This document shows positions 24,188 to 31,696 of a stretch of 46,534 bases of DNA, piece by piece (positions within the stretch are counted from its first letter, which is position 1; each line of letters starts with the position of its first letter). The DNA is from an uncultured Oscillospiraceae bacterium (GTDB lineage Bacteria > Bacillota > Clostridia > Oscillospirales > Oscillospiraceae), in contig CAKTNP010000014.1 in NCBI GenBank assembly GCA_934589155.1, positions 1-46,534 on the forward strand, given 5' to 3'. Position numbers and translations under genes: made by a program. The notes beneath the pieces are model-generated. The model searched no databases, was not told the origin of the DNA, and saw nothing but the letters and a program-made list of their open reading frames with translations.

Positions 24188-25896
24188 AACAGAAAAAAAG
24201 CGCCGCCCGCCGGTATTTTTCCGTGCTGCGGGGGGTAAAGCTGCCATGGCTTGTGATTCTGTGCAGCTTCCTGTTCTCCGCCGCCACCATGTCCACGGAG
24301 CTCCAGGTGGCGAACCTGACGGCGGGCATCATCGATACCAGCCAGAAGGCCATCGACGGCCAGGTCCTGCTGACGTACATTCTCACCGTGGCCGGGTCTG
24401 CGGTGTTCACCATCCTGGCCAACTACTTCACTCGGCGCATGGAGGAATCCGTGACCCTGGGGGTCCGGAGCAAGCTGTGGCGGAAGATCATGCACCTGCC
24501 CGCTAAGTATTATGACGGGGACTGCGGCGACGGTCTGGTGACCCGTGTGACCTCCGATGCCTCCGCGCCCGCCAGCCTGTTTTCCATGGCGGTGTCCTTT
24601 GTGGTCTGCATTGTGACCACGGTCCAGGGCTTCGTTCAGCTGTTCAGCTACAATACGCAGCTGGCGGTCTGCTCCCTTAGCATCATTCCCCTGACTTTGC
24701 TGATCTGCATCATCCTGGGCAAGCTGGAATTTCACCTGGGCGTCTACTCCACCACTACCACCGCCGGCAGCATGGCATATTTGGCCGAGCGGGTCCGGAA
24801 TTTCCGCCTCATCAAAAGCGCCGCCGCGGAGCGGGCCGAGGCGAAAAAGGGCAGCGGCACCTTCAAGGAAATGTACAAGGCGGAGTTCTTCTCCTGGCTC
24901 ATGGTGGCGGCCTATCAGCTGGCCTCCACCCTGTTCAACATTCTGTTCCTGGTGGTGATCTTTGTCATCGGCAGCCAATTGATCCCCAAGGGGGAGGTCA
25001 CCATCGGCACCCTGACGGGCTTTTATATGGTCACGGGGGTCGTGGGCCTGCAGCTCATGCAGTTCTTTATGAACGTGGGCTCCGTATCCGGCACCTTCGG
25101 CACCATGAGGAAGATCGCGGAGGTCATGGACACCCCCTCGGAGCAGGACCAGGGAGACCCCGTGCCCCAGGTCTGCGCGGATCTGGTGTTCGACCATGTG
25201 AATTTCTCCTATCAGGAGGGACAGCCGGTACTGAAGGACCTGTCTCTGCGGATCCCCATGGGCAAGGTCACCGCCGTCATCGGCGGCAACGGCGCCGGAA
25301 AATCCACACTCTTCAAGCTCATGGCCCGGCTGTATGAGCCGGACAGCGGCAGCATCACCTTCGCGGGGAAGAATATTCGGGATCTGGATCTCACCGCCTG
25401 GCGGGATCAGTTTGCCTATGTGTCCCAGAAGGATGCCCTCATCGGCGGCACGGTCCGGGAGAATCTGGTCTATGGCCTGGACCGCCAGGTCACGGAGGAG
25501 GAGCTGGTATCCGTGACGAAGCGGGCCAACTGCTATGACTGCGTTATGGAAAAGCCCCAGGGCTTTGACGAGGACGTGGGTCTGGGAGGCTCCAATTTAT
25601 CCGGCGGACAGGGCCAGTGCATTTCCATTGCCCGGGCCATGCTGCGGGGCGCACCCTATCTTCTGCTGGATGAGGCCACCAGCAATCTGGACGTGGTCAG
25701 CGAGGCCATGGTGACCCAGGCTATGGACAAGCTCATGGAGGGCAAGACCACCGTGATGATCGCCCACAATTACGCCGCCACACGGAATGCGGACTACATC
25801 ATCGTCATGCGGGACGGCAGGGTGGAGGCCCAGGGAACGCCGGAGGAGCTCCAAAGCACCAACGAGTTCTACCGGATGTTCAGCAAGACCCTATAA
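24184..25896 (+). CDS. ABC exporter half-transporter, permease plus ATPase (subunit 2)
   Basis: The 570-residue partner has the same layout: membrane domain to about residue 320, then Walker A GGNGAGKST, signature LSGGQGQCISIARAML, Walker B YLLLDEATSNLD. The H-loop reads IAHNYAATRNAD, with His kept but the usual HR replaced by HN. Subunit 1 keeps a canonical TSALD D-loop while this one has TSNLD. Small asymmetries of this kind are common in heterodimeric exporters with one weaker ATP site, but I cannot decide which site is degenerate. Translationally coupled to subunit 1; terminator follows. Confidence 0.92.
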   Translation: MKQKKSAARRYFSVLRGVKLPWLVILCSFLFSAATMSTELQVANLTAGIIDTSQKAIDGQVLLTYILTVAGSAVFTILANYFTRRMEESVTLGVRSKLWRKIMHLPAKYYDGDCGDGLVTRVTSDASAPASLFSMAVSFVVCIVTTVQGFVQLFSYNTQLAVCSLSIIPLTLLICIILGKLEFHLGVYSTTTTAGSMAYLAERVRNFRLIKSAAAERAEAKKGSGTFKEMYKAEFFSWLMVAAYQLASTLFNILFLVVIFVIGSQLIPKGEVTIGTLTGFYMVTGVVGLQLMQFFMNVGSVSGTFGTMRKIAEVMDTPSEQDQGDPVPQVCADLVFDHVNFSYQEGQPVLKDLSLRIPMGKVTAVIGGNGAGKSTLFKLMARLYEPDSGSITFAGKNIRDLDLTAWRDQFAYVSQKDALIGGTVRENLVYGLDRQVTEEELVSVTKRANCYDCVMEKPQGFDEDVGLGGSNLSGGQGQCISIARAMLRGAPYLLLDEATSNLDVVSEAMVTQAMDKLMEGKTTVMIAHNYAATRNADYIIVMRDGRVEAQGTPEELQSTNEFYRMFSKTL

Positions 25897-25899
25897 CGA

Positions 25900-25930
25900 A
25901 GCACGCCGCCGGGGCTCCCGGCGGCGTGCT
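25900..25930. terminator. Bidirectional hairpin between convergent ABC and Gx genes
   Basis: A perfect 14-bp stem (25900-25913 with 25917-25930). The plus-strand side continues CTTTG; the T-runs are weak on both sides. Confidence 0.65.
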
Positions 25931-25947
25931 CTTTGTAAACAGGAAAA

Positions 25948-26442
25948 TCATAGGGAAACGGAGGACAGCCGCTTCAACAGCAGACCGGAAAGCAGTCCGA
26001 TGAGGATCCCGGCGGCAATGCCGCTCAGCAGCAGCACCGGTAGGTAATAGGCGATCTGGGCGGTGCCGGTCCACAGGCAGGCGGCAATGATCTGGCCGAT
26101 GTTGTGGAGCACGCCGCCGGTGACGCTGACGGCTACGGGGGAGAACAGCCGGCTTTTTTTCAGCAGGGTCATACCGGCAAGGCTCAGGGCCGCCCCGGCG
26201 AGGCTGAAGACCAGGCTCTGCGCGTTGCCGAAGAGCAGGGAGACCAGGAGCACCCGCACAAGGCTCACGGCCGCCGTTTCCTTCCAGCCAATCCGGTACA
26301 GCAGAAACACCATGACCAGGTTGGGGAGGCCCAGCTTCATGCCGGGAACGGCAGTGAACACCGGGATCTGGCTCTCCACAAAGGAGAGGATCATGGCAAG
26401 GGCAATGGACAGACCCAGAAAGGCCAATTTTCGGGATTTCAT
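25948..26442 (-). CDS. Gx transporter family membrane protein
   Basis: This 164-residue integral membrane protein has five or six hydrophobic segments (residues about 7-25, 36-55, 58-80, 82-98, 104-125, 130-155). The opening KLAFLGLSIALAMILSFVESQIPVF and PGMKLGLPNLVMVFLLY match the Gx transporter/heptaprenyl diphosphate synthase component I family (Pfam Hpre_diP_synt_I). The substrate is unproven; the family is related to ECF-type substrate-binding membrane subunits. AGGAGG lies 7 nt before its ATG. It is 10 nt after the NusG-II gene, in an operon led by apbE. Confidence 0.85.
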   Translation of the reverse strand: MKSRKLAFLGLSIALAMILSFVESQIPVFTAVPGMKLGLPNLVMVFLLYRIGWKETAAVSLVRVLLVSLLFGNAQSLVFSLAGAALSLAGMTLLKKSRLFSPVAVSVTGGVLHNIGQIIAACLWTGTAQIAYYLPVLLLSGIAAGILIGLLSGLLLKRLSSVSL

Positions 26443-26452
26443 AGGCAGCCTC

Positions 26453-26809
26453 CTAGGAAAGGGTCAGGTCCACCCCGTCGGGTTCCCCGGCGTACACGGT
26501 GACCGTGAGCCGGTTGGGAAGACAGGTGATGGTCTGGCCCGCATAACGGATCTTTCCTTGCTTGACGCACAGCAGGTCCGGGCAGTCGGCGGAGACCAGC
26601 CAGGCCTGACCGTCCTGGATCCGCAGCACATTGGTGCCGCCGTTCAGGGAATACTCCCCCGGCTGGTCCAGACTGTAACGGGCCATCTCGACTCCGTCCA
26701 CCCGGACCACCGCGTAGGCGCCGTCCTTCCGGAGCAGGGAAAAGACCCCCAGAAGGATCAGGGCCAGGGCCAGTAGACTGCCGATGAGGATCCAATCGCG
26801 TTTTTTCAT
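26453..26809 (-). CDS. NusG domain II-containing membrane-anchored protein
   Basis: The 118-residue product has one N-terminal membrane anchor (MKKRDWILIGSLLALALILLGVFSLL). An extracellular beta-domain follows, with VVRVDGVEMARYSLDQPGEY, a CPDLLCVKQGKI segment holding two Cys, and ITCLPNRLTVTV. This is the NusG_II (DUF1312-like) family usually encoded beside apbE and Gx genes. The conserved CxxxxC could be a disulfide or redox site (inference). Start ATG 26809 is preferred over the longer frame because AGAAAGGAAA is upstream. Gene order apbE, NusG-II, Gx is kept in many clostridia. Confidence 0.88.
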   Translation of the reverse strand: MKKRDWILIGSLLALALILLGVFSLLRKDGAYAVVRVDGVEMARYSLDQPGEYSLNGGTNVLRIQDGQAWLVSADCPDLLCVKQGKIRYAGQTITCLPNRLTVTVYAGEPDGVDLTLS

Positions 26810-26841
26810 GGAAAAGTTTCCTTTCTGGAAATGGGGCGGGT

Positions 26842-27894
26842 TCAATTCCCCGCCAGAGGGAGATCCGGGGTCCTGTATTGGGTGCCGTCGGCCAGGATCC
26901 ACAGGACCTGGACATTGCCCAGCCCCTGGACCAGCGCCAGCCCCTCATCATAGCTCATGCAGAACAGGGCGGTGGACAGAGCGTCGGCCAGGCCGCTGTC
27001 CGGAGCGATCACGGTGACGGAGGAGGAATAGGTCGCGGGCATATAGGTGTCTGGGTCGATGATATGGTGATACCGGACCCCGTCCACGGTGAAATACCGC
27101 TCATAATCCCCGGAGGTCACGCAGGAGGTGTCGGACAGCACCAGCTTGGCGGCGTAGGTCTCTGGGTCCTGGGGATCCTTGACGCCGGTGGTCCAGCCGC
27201 TGCCGTCGGGCTTGGTGCCCACCAGCCGCAGGTTGCCGCCGATGTCCAGCACATAGCCGGTGACCCCGGCATCCTCCAGAGCCTCCGCCGCCCGTTCCGC
27301 GGCATAGCCCTTGGCCAGAGCCCCCACATCCAGGGAGGCCGCCGGATCCGAGATCCGCACGGTATTGCGCTGGGCGTCGATCTCCAGGGCGGAAATGTCC
27401 GTGTGGGCGGCGGCCTGGGTCAGTTCCGCTTCCGTGGGGATCCGGGTCCCCTCCGGGTCCCGGTCCGCTTCCTCCCGGCAGTCGTGCCACAGCCGCAGTA
27501 CGGAGCCCAGCATGACGTTCATCTTCCCGCCGCTGACGTTGTACATCCGGCGGGCATAGAGCAGGAAGGCGATCAGCTCCGGGCCCACCTCCAGGGCCTG
27601 ACCCCCGGCGTTTTGGTTGATGGTGGCCAGGTTCACCATGCCGCTGTATTCGTGGTAGATGTCGAAGAGCCGGTGATAGTGCTGGAGCACCTGGGTGACC
27701 TCGGCGCAGTTGGCCTCAAAATCCGCCTGGCTGTCCCCGGCATAGCTGTAAATGTTGGAGACCGTGTCGAAATAGGTGAAATAGACGGCGCTCTGGGGGG
27801 CGGACCCGCCGCCGGACGGGCCGCAGCCCGTAAGCCCCATCAACAGCCCCGCAATGAGGCAGAGGCAGATCCATGTTTTCGGGGATTTCAGCAT
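26842..27894 (-). CDS. apbE: FAD:protein FMN transferase (ApbE), lipoprotein
   Basis: The 350-residue protein has a lipoprotein signal ending LTGC24. ApbE motifs follow: FDTVSNIY, the segment VNLATINQNAGG, LDVGALAKGYAAERA and DIGGNLRLVGTKPDG, and late DALSTALFCM. ApbE cleaves FAD and attaches FMN covalently to a Thr or Ser of extracytosolic proteins bearing a DxxSGAT-like motif. AGGAGGG lies about 6 nt before the ATG. The gene follows the glnS terminator by 18 nt and leads the NusG-II and Gx genes. I saw no adjacent Rnf, FMN-binding or reductase gene, so the client must be elsewhere; one distant candidate motif is at 43853. Confidence 0.93.
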   Translation of the reverse strand: MLKSPKTWICLCLIAGLLMGLTGCGPSGGGSAPQSAVYFTYFDTVSNIYSYAGDSQADFEANCAEVTQVLQHYHRLFDIYHEYSGMVNLATINQNAGGQALEVGPELIAFLLYARRMYNVSGGKMNVMLGSVLRLWHDCREEADRDPEGTRIPTEAELTQAAAHTDISALEIDAQRNTVRISDPAASLDVGALAKGYAAERAAEALEDAGVTGYVLDIGGNLRLVGTKPDGSGWTTGVKDPQDPETYAAKLVLSDTSCVTSGDYERYFTVDGVRYHHIIDPDTYMPATYSSSVTVIAPDSGLADALSTALFCMSYDEGLALVQGLGNVQVLWILADGTQYRTPDLPLAGN

Positions 27895-27911
27895 GCGTTC
27901 CCTCCTGATCG

Positions 27912-27944
27912 AAAAAACAGGGCGCAGCCTGAGGCTGTGCCCTG
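27912..27944 (-). terminator. Terminator of glnS
   Basis: A 12-bp stem with one G-T pair (27918-27929 with 27933-27944) is followed on the minus strand by six T. It separates glnS from apbE, so apbE needs read-through or an unseen promoter. Confidence 0.9.
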
Positions 27945-27951
27945 TTGCCGG

Positions 27952-29631
27952 TTATTTTCCGGGCTTAAAGCTGTCCTTTAGGCTGACGGAGCGATTGAAG
28001 ACCAGATGCTCCGGTGTGCTGTCCTTGCTGTCGGGGCAGAAGTAACCCAGGCGCATGAACTGATAGGATTCGGGAGCCTTGGCATTTTTCAGAGAAGCCT
28101 CCACCTTGCAGCCCCGGAGGATCTCCAGAGAGTTGGGGTTCATGCAGGCCAGGAAGTCCTTTCCGGCGGCGTCGGGGTCGGGATCGTCAAAGAGGTTGCT
28201 GTACTGCCGGACCTCGGCGTCGTAGCAGTTGTCCGCATCCACCCAGTGGATGGTGGCGCCCTTGATCTTCCGGCCGTCGGCGGGATCGCCGCCCCGGCTG
28301 TCGGGATCGTAGGTGGCCAGGACCTCAGTGACATTGCCGCTCTCGTCGGTGACGCAGCCGGTGCACTTCACAACATAGGCGCCCTTCAGGCGGCACTCGG
28401 GGCCGTCAGGGTACAGCCGCTTGTACTTGGGGATGGGCTGGGCCAGGAAGTCGTCGGCCTCGATCCACAGGTTCCGGGAGAAGGTGATCTCCCGGGAGCC
28501 GGCCTCGGGGTCGTTGGGGTTGTTCTCCACGGAGAACACCTCGCTCTGACCTTCGGGATAGTTGGTGATGGTGAGTTTCACGGGCTTCAGCACCGCCATG
28601 ACCCGCTTGGCCTTCTCGTTCAGGTCCTCCCGGAGGCAGTGCTCCAGGAAGGCGTACTCGATGGTGTTGGGGGACTTGGCCACGCCTACCCGCTCGCAGA
28701 AATTGCGGATGGAGGCGGGGGTGTAGCCCCGGCGGCGGAGACCGCAGAGGGTTGGCATCCGGGGATCGTCCCAGCCGGAGACGTAGCCCTGCTCCACCAG
28801 CAGGCGGAGCTTCCGCTTGCTCAGCACTGTGTGGTCGATGCCCAGCCGGGCAAATTCGATCTGCCGGGGATGGTGGGGAACGGACACATGCTCCACTACC
28901 CAGTTGTAAAGGGGCCGGTGGTTCTCAAATTCCAGAGAGCACAGGCTGTGGGTAATGCCCTCCAGGGCGTCCTGGATGGGATGGGCAAAGTCGTACATGG
29001 GGTAGATACACCATTTGTCTCCCTGACGGTGGTGGTGCATATGGCGGATCCGGTAGATGACAGGGTCCCGCATGTTGAAGTTGCCGGAGGCCAGGTCGAT
29101 CTTGGCCCGGAGGGTATAGCGGTTGTCCTCAAATTCTCCGGCCCGCATCCGGGCGAACAGGTCCAGGCTTTCCGCAATAGGCCGGTCCCGATAGGGGGAC
29201 ACGGCGGGGGTGTTCAGGTCGCCCCGGTATTCCTTGAACTGCTCCGGGGTCAGCTCGCAGACATAGGCCAGGCCCTTTTTGATGAGCTCCACGGCGTATT
29301 CATAGTCCTTTTCAAAATAATCGGAGCCGTAGAAGAACCGGTCGCCCCAATCAAAGCCCAGCCAGTGGATGTCCTCCTGAATGGCCTCCACGAACTCCAC
29401 GTCTTCTTTGGTGGGGTTGGTGTCGTCCATCCGCAGGTTGCACATACCGCCAAATTTCTCGGCGGTGCCGAAGTCGATGATCAGAGCCTTGCAGTGGCCG
29501 ATGTGCAGATACCCGTTGGGTTCCGGCGGGAACCGGGTGTGGACGGTCTGGCCCTCAAACTGGCCCCCGGGACCGATGTCCTCTTCGATAAAGCTCTGGA
29601 TGAAATTTTTGGATTCCGTGAGTTCTTCCAT
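27952..29631 (-). CDS. glnS: Glutamine--tRNA ligase
   Basis: A 559-residue class I synthetase that charges tRNA-Gln. The HIGH motif is PNGYLHIGHCKAL (near residue 41) and the KMSKS motif is VLSKRKLRLL. FPPEPNGY and MDDTNPTKED are GlnRS/GluRS signatures. The C-terminal beta-barrel anticodon domain is complete; length matches E. coli GlnS (554). Start ATG 29631 (MEELTES) has GAGAGGCG upstream; the longer frame begins in the leader. Having glnS means direct Gln charging rather than only the GatCAB route. Promoter at 29721-29749, with a leader hairpin (TCCGGTTTT/AAAACCCGGA, about 29694-29716). Confidence 0.97.
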   Translation of the reverse strand: MEELTESKNFIQSFIEEDIGPGGQFEGQTVHTRFPPEPNGYLHIGHCKALIIDFGTAEKFGGMCNLRMDDTNPTKEDVEFVEAIQEDIHWLGFDWGDRFFYGSDYFEKDYEYAVELIKKGLAYVCELTPEQFKEYRGDLNTPAVSPYRDRPIAESLDLFARMRAGEFEDNRYTLRAKIDLASGNFNMRDPVIYRIRHMHHHRQGDKWCIYPMYDFAHPIQDALEGITHSLCSLEFENHRPLYNWVVEHVSVPHHPRQIEFARLGIDHTVLSKRKLRLLVEQGYVSGWDDPRMPTLCGLRRRGYTPASIRNFCERVGVAKSPNTIEYAFLEHCLREDLNEKAKRVMAVLKPVKLTITNYPEGQSEVFSVENNPNDPEAGSREITFSRNLWIEADDFLAQPIPKYKRLYPDGPECRLKGAYVVKCTGCVTDESGNVTEVLATYDPDSRGGDPADGRKIKGATIHWVDADNCYDAEVRQYSNLFDDPDPDAAGKDFLACMNPNSLEILRGCKVEASLKNAKAPESYQFMRLGYFCPDSKDSTPEHLVFNRSVSLKDSFKPGK

Positions 29632-29720
29632 GGGAAAGCGCCTCTCTTTCTGAGAAACTCCCGGCATGGCCGGGGGATGATCAAAGCAATGTCCGGGTTT
29701 TGATAAAAACCGGATAGTTT

Positions 29721-29749
29721 ATTATACCGCATTGCGCCCTTGTTTTCAA
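29721..29749 (-). promoter_or_regulatory. Promoter of glnS
   Basis: On the minus strand TTGAAA (29744-29749), a 17-bp spacer and TATAAT (29721-29726). Confidence 0.82.
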
Positions 29750-29813
29750 CCAAAAATCGGAGGAAAGAGTAAATTCTCCGGGGCCCTGCATAGAATGGCC
29801 GGGAGGGATCCGT

Positions 29814-29984
29814 ATGCGGGAACGTCTGCTTAAACTGCTCAGTGTCAAGTCTATTGTTACCATTGCCCTGACCACCGCCTACTGCTATCTGGCGGTGACG
29901 GGGCGGATCACGGGCCGGGAGTTTCTCACCATTTTTACCATGGTGATCTCCTTTTATTTCGGGACCCAGCAGGGGGAGAGGTAA
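29814..29984 (+). CDS. Small membrane protein (56 aa), holin-like
   Basis: ATG 29814 with GGGAGGGAT upstream opens a 56-residue protein that starts MRERLLKLLSVKSIV. It has two hydrophobic segments (residues about 10-29 and 36-50) separated by GRITGRE and ends FYFGTQQGER. Size and two-helix hairpin layout resemble phage-type small holins and the small membrane proteins widespread in clostridia; function is not established. It stands alone between the divergent glnS promoter and a strong hairpin. I found no obvious promoter for it. Confidence 0.65.
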   Translation: MRERLLKLLSVKSIVTIALTTAYCYLAVTGRITGREFLTIFTMVISFYFGTQQGER

Positions 29985-29985
29985 A

Positions 29986-30018
29986 GCAATGCCCACCGGC
30001 GCGGCCGGTGGGCATTGC
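29986..30018. terminator. Strong hairpin between the small membrane gene and the convergent lipoprotein frame
   Basis: A perfect 15-bp stem (29986-30000 with 30004-30018), GC-rich, but with only a weak T-run after it (TGTTCTTATTT). Confidence 0.7.
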
Positions 30019-30025
30019 AATGTTC

Positions 30026-30238
30026 TTATTTGCCGTTGCGTTCCGTTGAAATATGCTGGAGCACCGCCTGCTCCGCCGAGCGCTGGATCTCGGCCTCTGC
30101 AGAGGAAACGGCGGCAGAGGCGGGGCAAGCCGTCTCTGCGGGGGCAATGACGGTCCCGCAGGCGCACAGGGAACACAGAAAGAGCGCCGTGAGTCCTACG
30201 GCAAGCTGCAGTTTCCAATTTCTGGACAATGGGATCAC
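30026..30238 (-). CDS. Possible small lipoprotein (70 aa)
   Basis: From a GTG at 30238 the frame encodes LQLAVGLTALFLCSLCACG, a hydrophobic stretch with a lipobox-like LCAC, followed by an Ala/Glu-rich tail (AEAEIQRSAEQAVLQ). The signal-like N-terminus argues for a real product. Against it, no ribosome-binding site precedes the GTG, and the start could be the TTG at 30229. No family recognised. Confidence 0.4.
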   Translation of the reverse strand: MIPLSRNWKLQLAVGLTALFLCSLCACGTVIAPAETACPASAAVSSAEAEIQRSAEQAVLQHISTERNGK

Positions 30239-30344
30239 ATCACAAACCGATTTATTCCGATAGTTCCGAATAATTCCAATATATAGGAGAAATGATCCGT
30301 TGCCAACACTTTGCAGAAGTGAATTTTGTTGGAAGATTATCCCA

Positions 30345-31139
30345 TTACCGGTCCTGGGGCACGGGCTTGGACTTTTTCTGCTGGTTCATCCAGATCTTCA
30401 TGACCAGGCTGTGGGGCAGCAGCTTCACCAGCCGGACCTGGCGCCGTACGGGGTAGCCGTGGATGGACACGTCCTTCTTGGTGTGGTACAGATCGTGAAG
30501 GGCGGTACGGACCACCTCCTCTGCGGAATAGGTCCGGTCGTAATACTGGACCTTCTTTTCGGCGTTGGTGGTCTCCGCCCGCCGGAAGAACTCCGTCCGG
30601 ACCCAGCCGGGGCTGACGGCCATGACCCGGATGCCCCGGGGCTTCAGCTCCTGGTTCAGGGCCCGGGAATAGCTGAGGACGAAGGCCTTCGTGGCGCCGT
30701 AGACCGTGATATAGGGCACGGGCTGGAAGGCGGACAGGGAGTCCAGCTCCACGATCCGGCCGCCCGGGGCCATATAGGGTACCGTGAGTTGGGTCATGGC
30801 CATGAGGGCCTTGCAGTTCAGATCCACCATGGAAAAATTCTCGGCCAGGGGGATCTCCATGGCTTCGCCGAATTTGCCGAAGCCGGCGGCGTTGACCAGG
30901 ACTCGGACCTGGGGCGTTTCCTGGGCCAAGAGGGCCTTGTAGGTCTCAAAGCTCCGGGGATCCGTCAGATCCAGGGAGATGGGCCGCAGGGGGCAGGAAA
31001 CCTCCTTTTTCAGGCTCTCCAGGGCGTCTTCCCGCCGGGCAATGACCCACATTTCGTCGAATTTTTCCGCCCGGCTCAGCTGAATGGCAAATTGCCGGCC
31101 CATGCCGGAGCTGGCGCCGGTGACAACGGCAATGTTCAT
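30345..31139 (-). CDS. Short-chain dehydrogenase/reductase
   Basis: A 264-residue cytoplasmic SDR. The cofactor motif TGASSGMG is at 7-14, NAAG at 84-87, the catalytic Ser near 134-136 and YGATK with Tyr147/Lys151. The C-terminus (HSLVMKIWMNQQKKSKP) resembles SDRs annotated as ketoacyl-ACP reductase-like or DltE-like; the substrate cannot be told. Start ATG 31139 (MNIAVV) has GGAAAGGA about 9 nt upstream. Its promoter shares a palindrome with the divergent cupin gene, so both are likely under one regulator. Confidence 0.9.
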   Translation of the reverse strand: MNIAVVTGASSGMGRQFAIQLSRAEKFDEMWVIARREDALESLKKEVSCPLRPISLDLTDPRSFETYKALLAQETPQVRVLVNAAGFGKFGEAMEIPLAENFSMVDLNCKALMAMTQLTVPYMAPGGRIVELDSLSAFQPVPYITVYGATKAFVLSYSRALNQELKPRGIRVMAVSPGWVRTEFFRRAETTNAEKKVQYYDRTYSAEEVVRTALHDLYHTKKDVSIHGYPVRRQVRLVKLLPHSLVMKIWMNQQKKSKPVPQDR

Positions 31140-31180
31140 AATACTGCATCCTTTCCGGGGCACGGCCCCATTTTTCTTTA

Positions 31181-31247
31181 GAAATACCACGTTTTAGGGG
31201 CCCTGTCAAGGAAAATGGTTGACAGGGCCACGGCTTCGGGGTAAACT
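31181..31247. promoter_or_regulatory. Divergent promoters with both -35 boxes inside one palindrome
   Basis: A perfect 11-bp inverted repeat (31199-31209 and 31219-31229, 9-bp spacer) contains a TTGACA on each strand. Plus strand: TTGACA 31219-31224, 17 bp, TAAACT 31242-31247 (cupin). Minus strand: TTGACA 31204-31209, 17 bp, TATTTC 31181-31186 (SDR). A dimeric regulator bound here would cover both -35 boxes. Confidence 0.75.
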
Positions 31248-31285
31248 GGAACCATCGGGAAGACCCGAGGAAGGGAGAAGTTATC

Positions 31286-31627
31286 ATGATTTCCTATGAG
31301 AAGAATATGACCCGGGAGCCCCGGGAGAATGTAAAGGGCGGCGTGGGCCCCTACGTCAGCACCCATATTTTTACCCCGGATCAGGTGGAAAAAACCAACC
31401 TTTTTGCCCGGAATGTGTTCCCTGTGGGATCCTCCATCGGCATCCATCCCCATGGCGCCGAGGGCGAGGCATATATCGTCCTGCGGGGCCAGGCCGTGGT
31501 CACGGAAGACGGGGTGGAATACACCCTGGGGCCGGGAGACGCGGAGTACTGCACCGGGGGACACAGCCACGGAATCCGCAATGACGGGCCGGAGGAGCTG
31601 GAATTTCTGGCAATTATTATGAAATAA
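31286..31627 (+). CDS. Cupin-domain protein
   Basis: This 113-residue single-domain cupin has motif 1 as GIHPHGAEGEAYIVLRG (His54, His56, Glu61) and motif 2 as GPGDAEYCTGGHSHGIRN with a His near 95. These residues normally bind one divalent metal in the barrel. The family ranges from isomerases to dioxygenases to sensors, so no reaction can be assigned. GGGAGAAG lies about 6 nt before the ATG. Divergently paired with the SDR through the palindromic promoter. Confidence 0.88.
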   Translation: MISYEKNMTREPRENVKGGVGPYVSTHIFTPDQVEKTNLFARNVFPVGSSIGIHPHGAEGEAYIVLRGQAVVTEDGVEYTLGPGDAEYCTGGHSHGIRNDGPEELEFLAIIMK

Positions 31628-31640
31628 AAGACAGGGTTCG

Positions 31641-31686
31641 ACAAGAAATGGGAGCGAATTTCGTGAAATTCGCTCCCATTTCTTGT
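31641..31686. terminator. Bidirectional terminator between cupin and E2-like genes
   Basis: A perfect stem of over 20 bp (31641-31662 with 31665-31686), centred on a GT dinucleotide, rich in A and T at its base. It serves the convergent genes on both sides. Confidence 0.85.
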
Positions 31687-31696
31687 ATTAATGCAG

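Noticed and set aside
30290..30480. Plus-strand ATG with AGGAG site opposite the end of the SDR gene
   Set aside because: The ribosome site is good but the translation is the antisense of SDR codons and has no recognisable feature.
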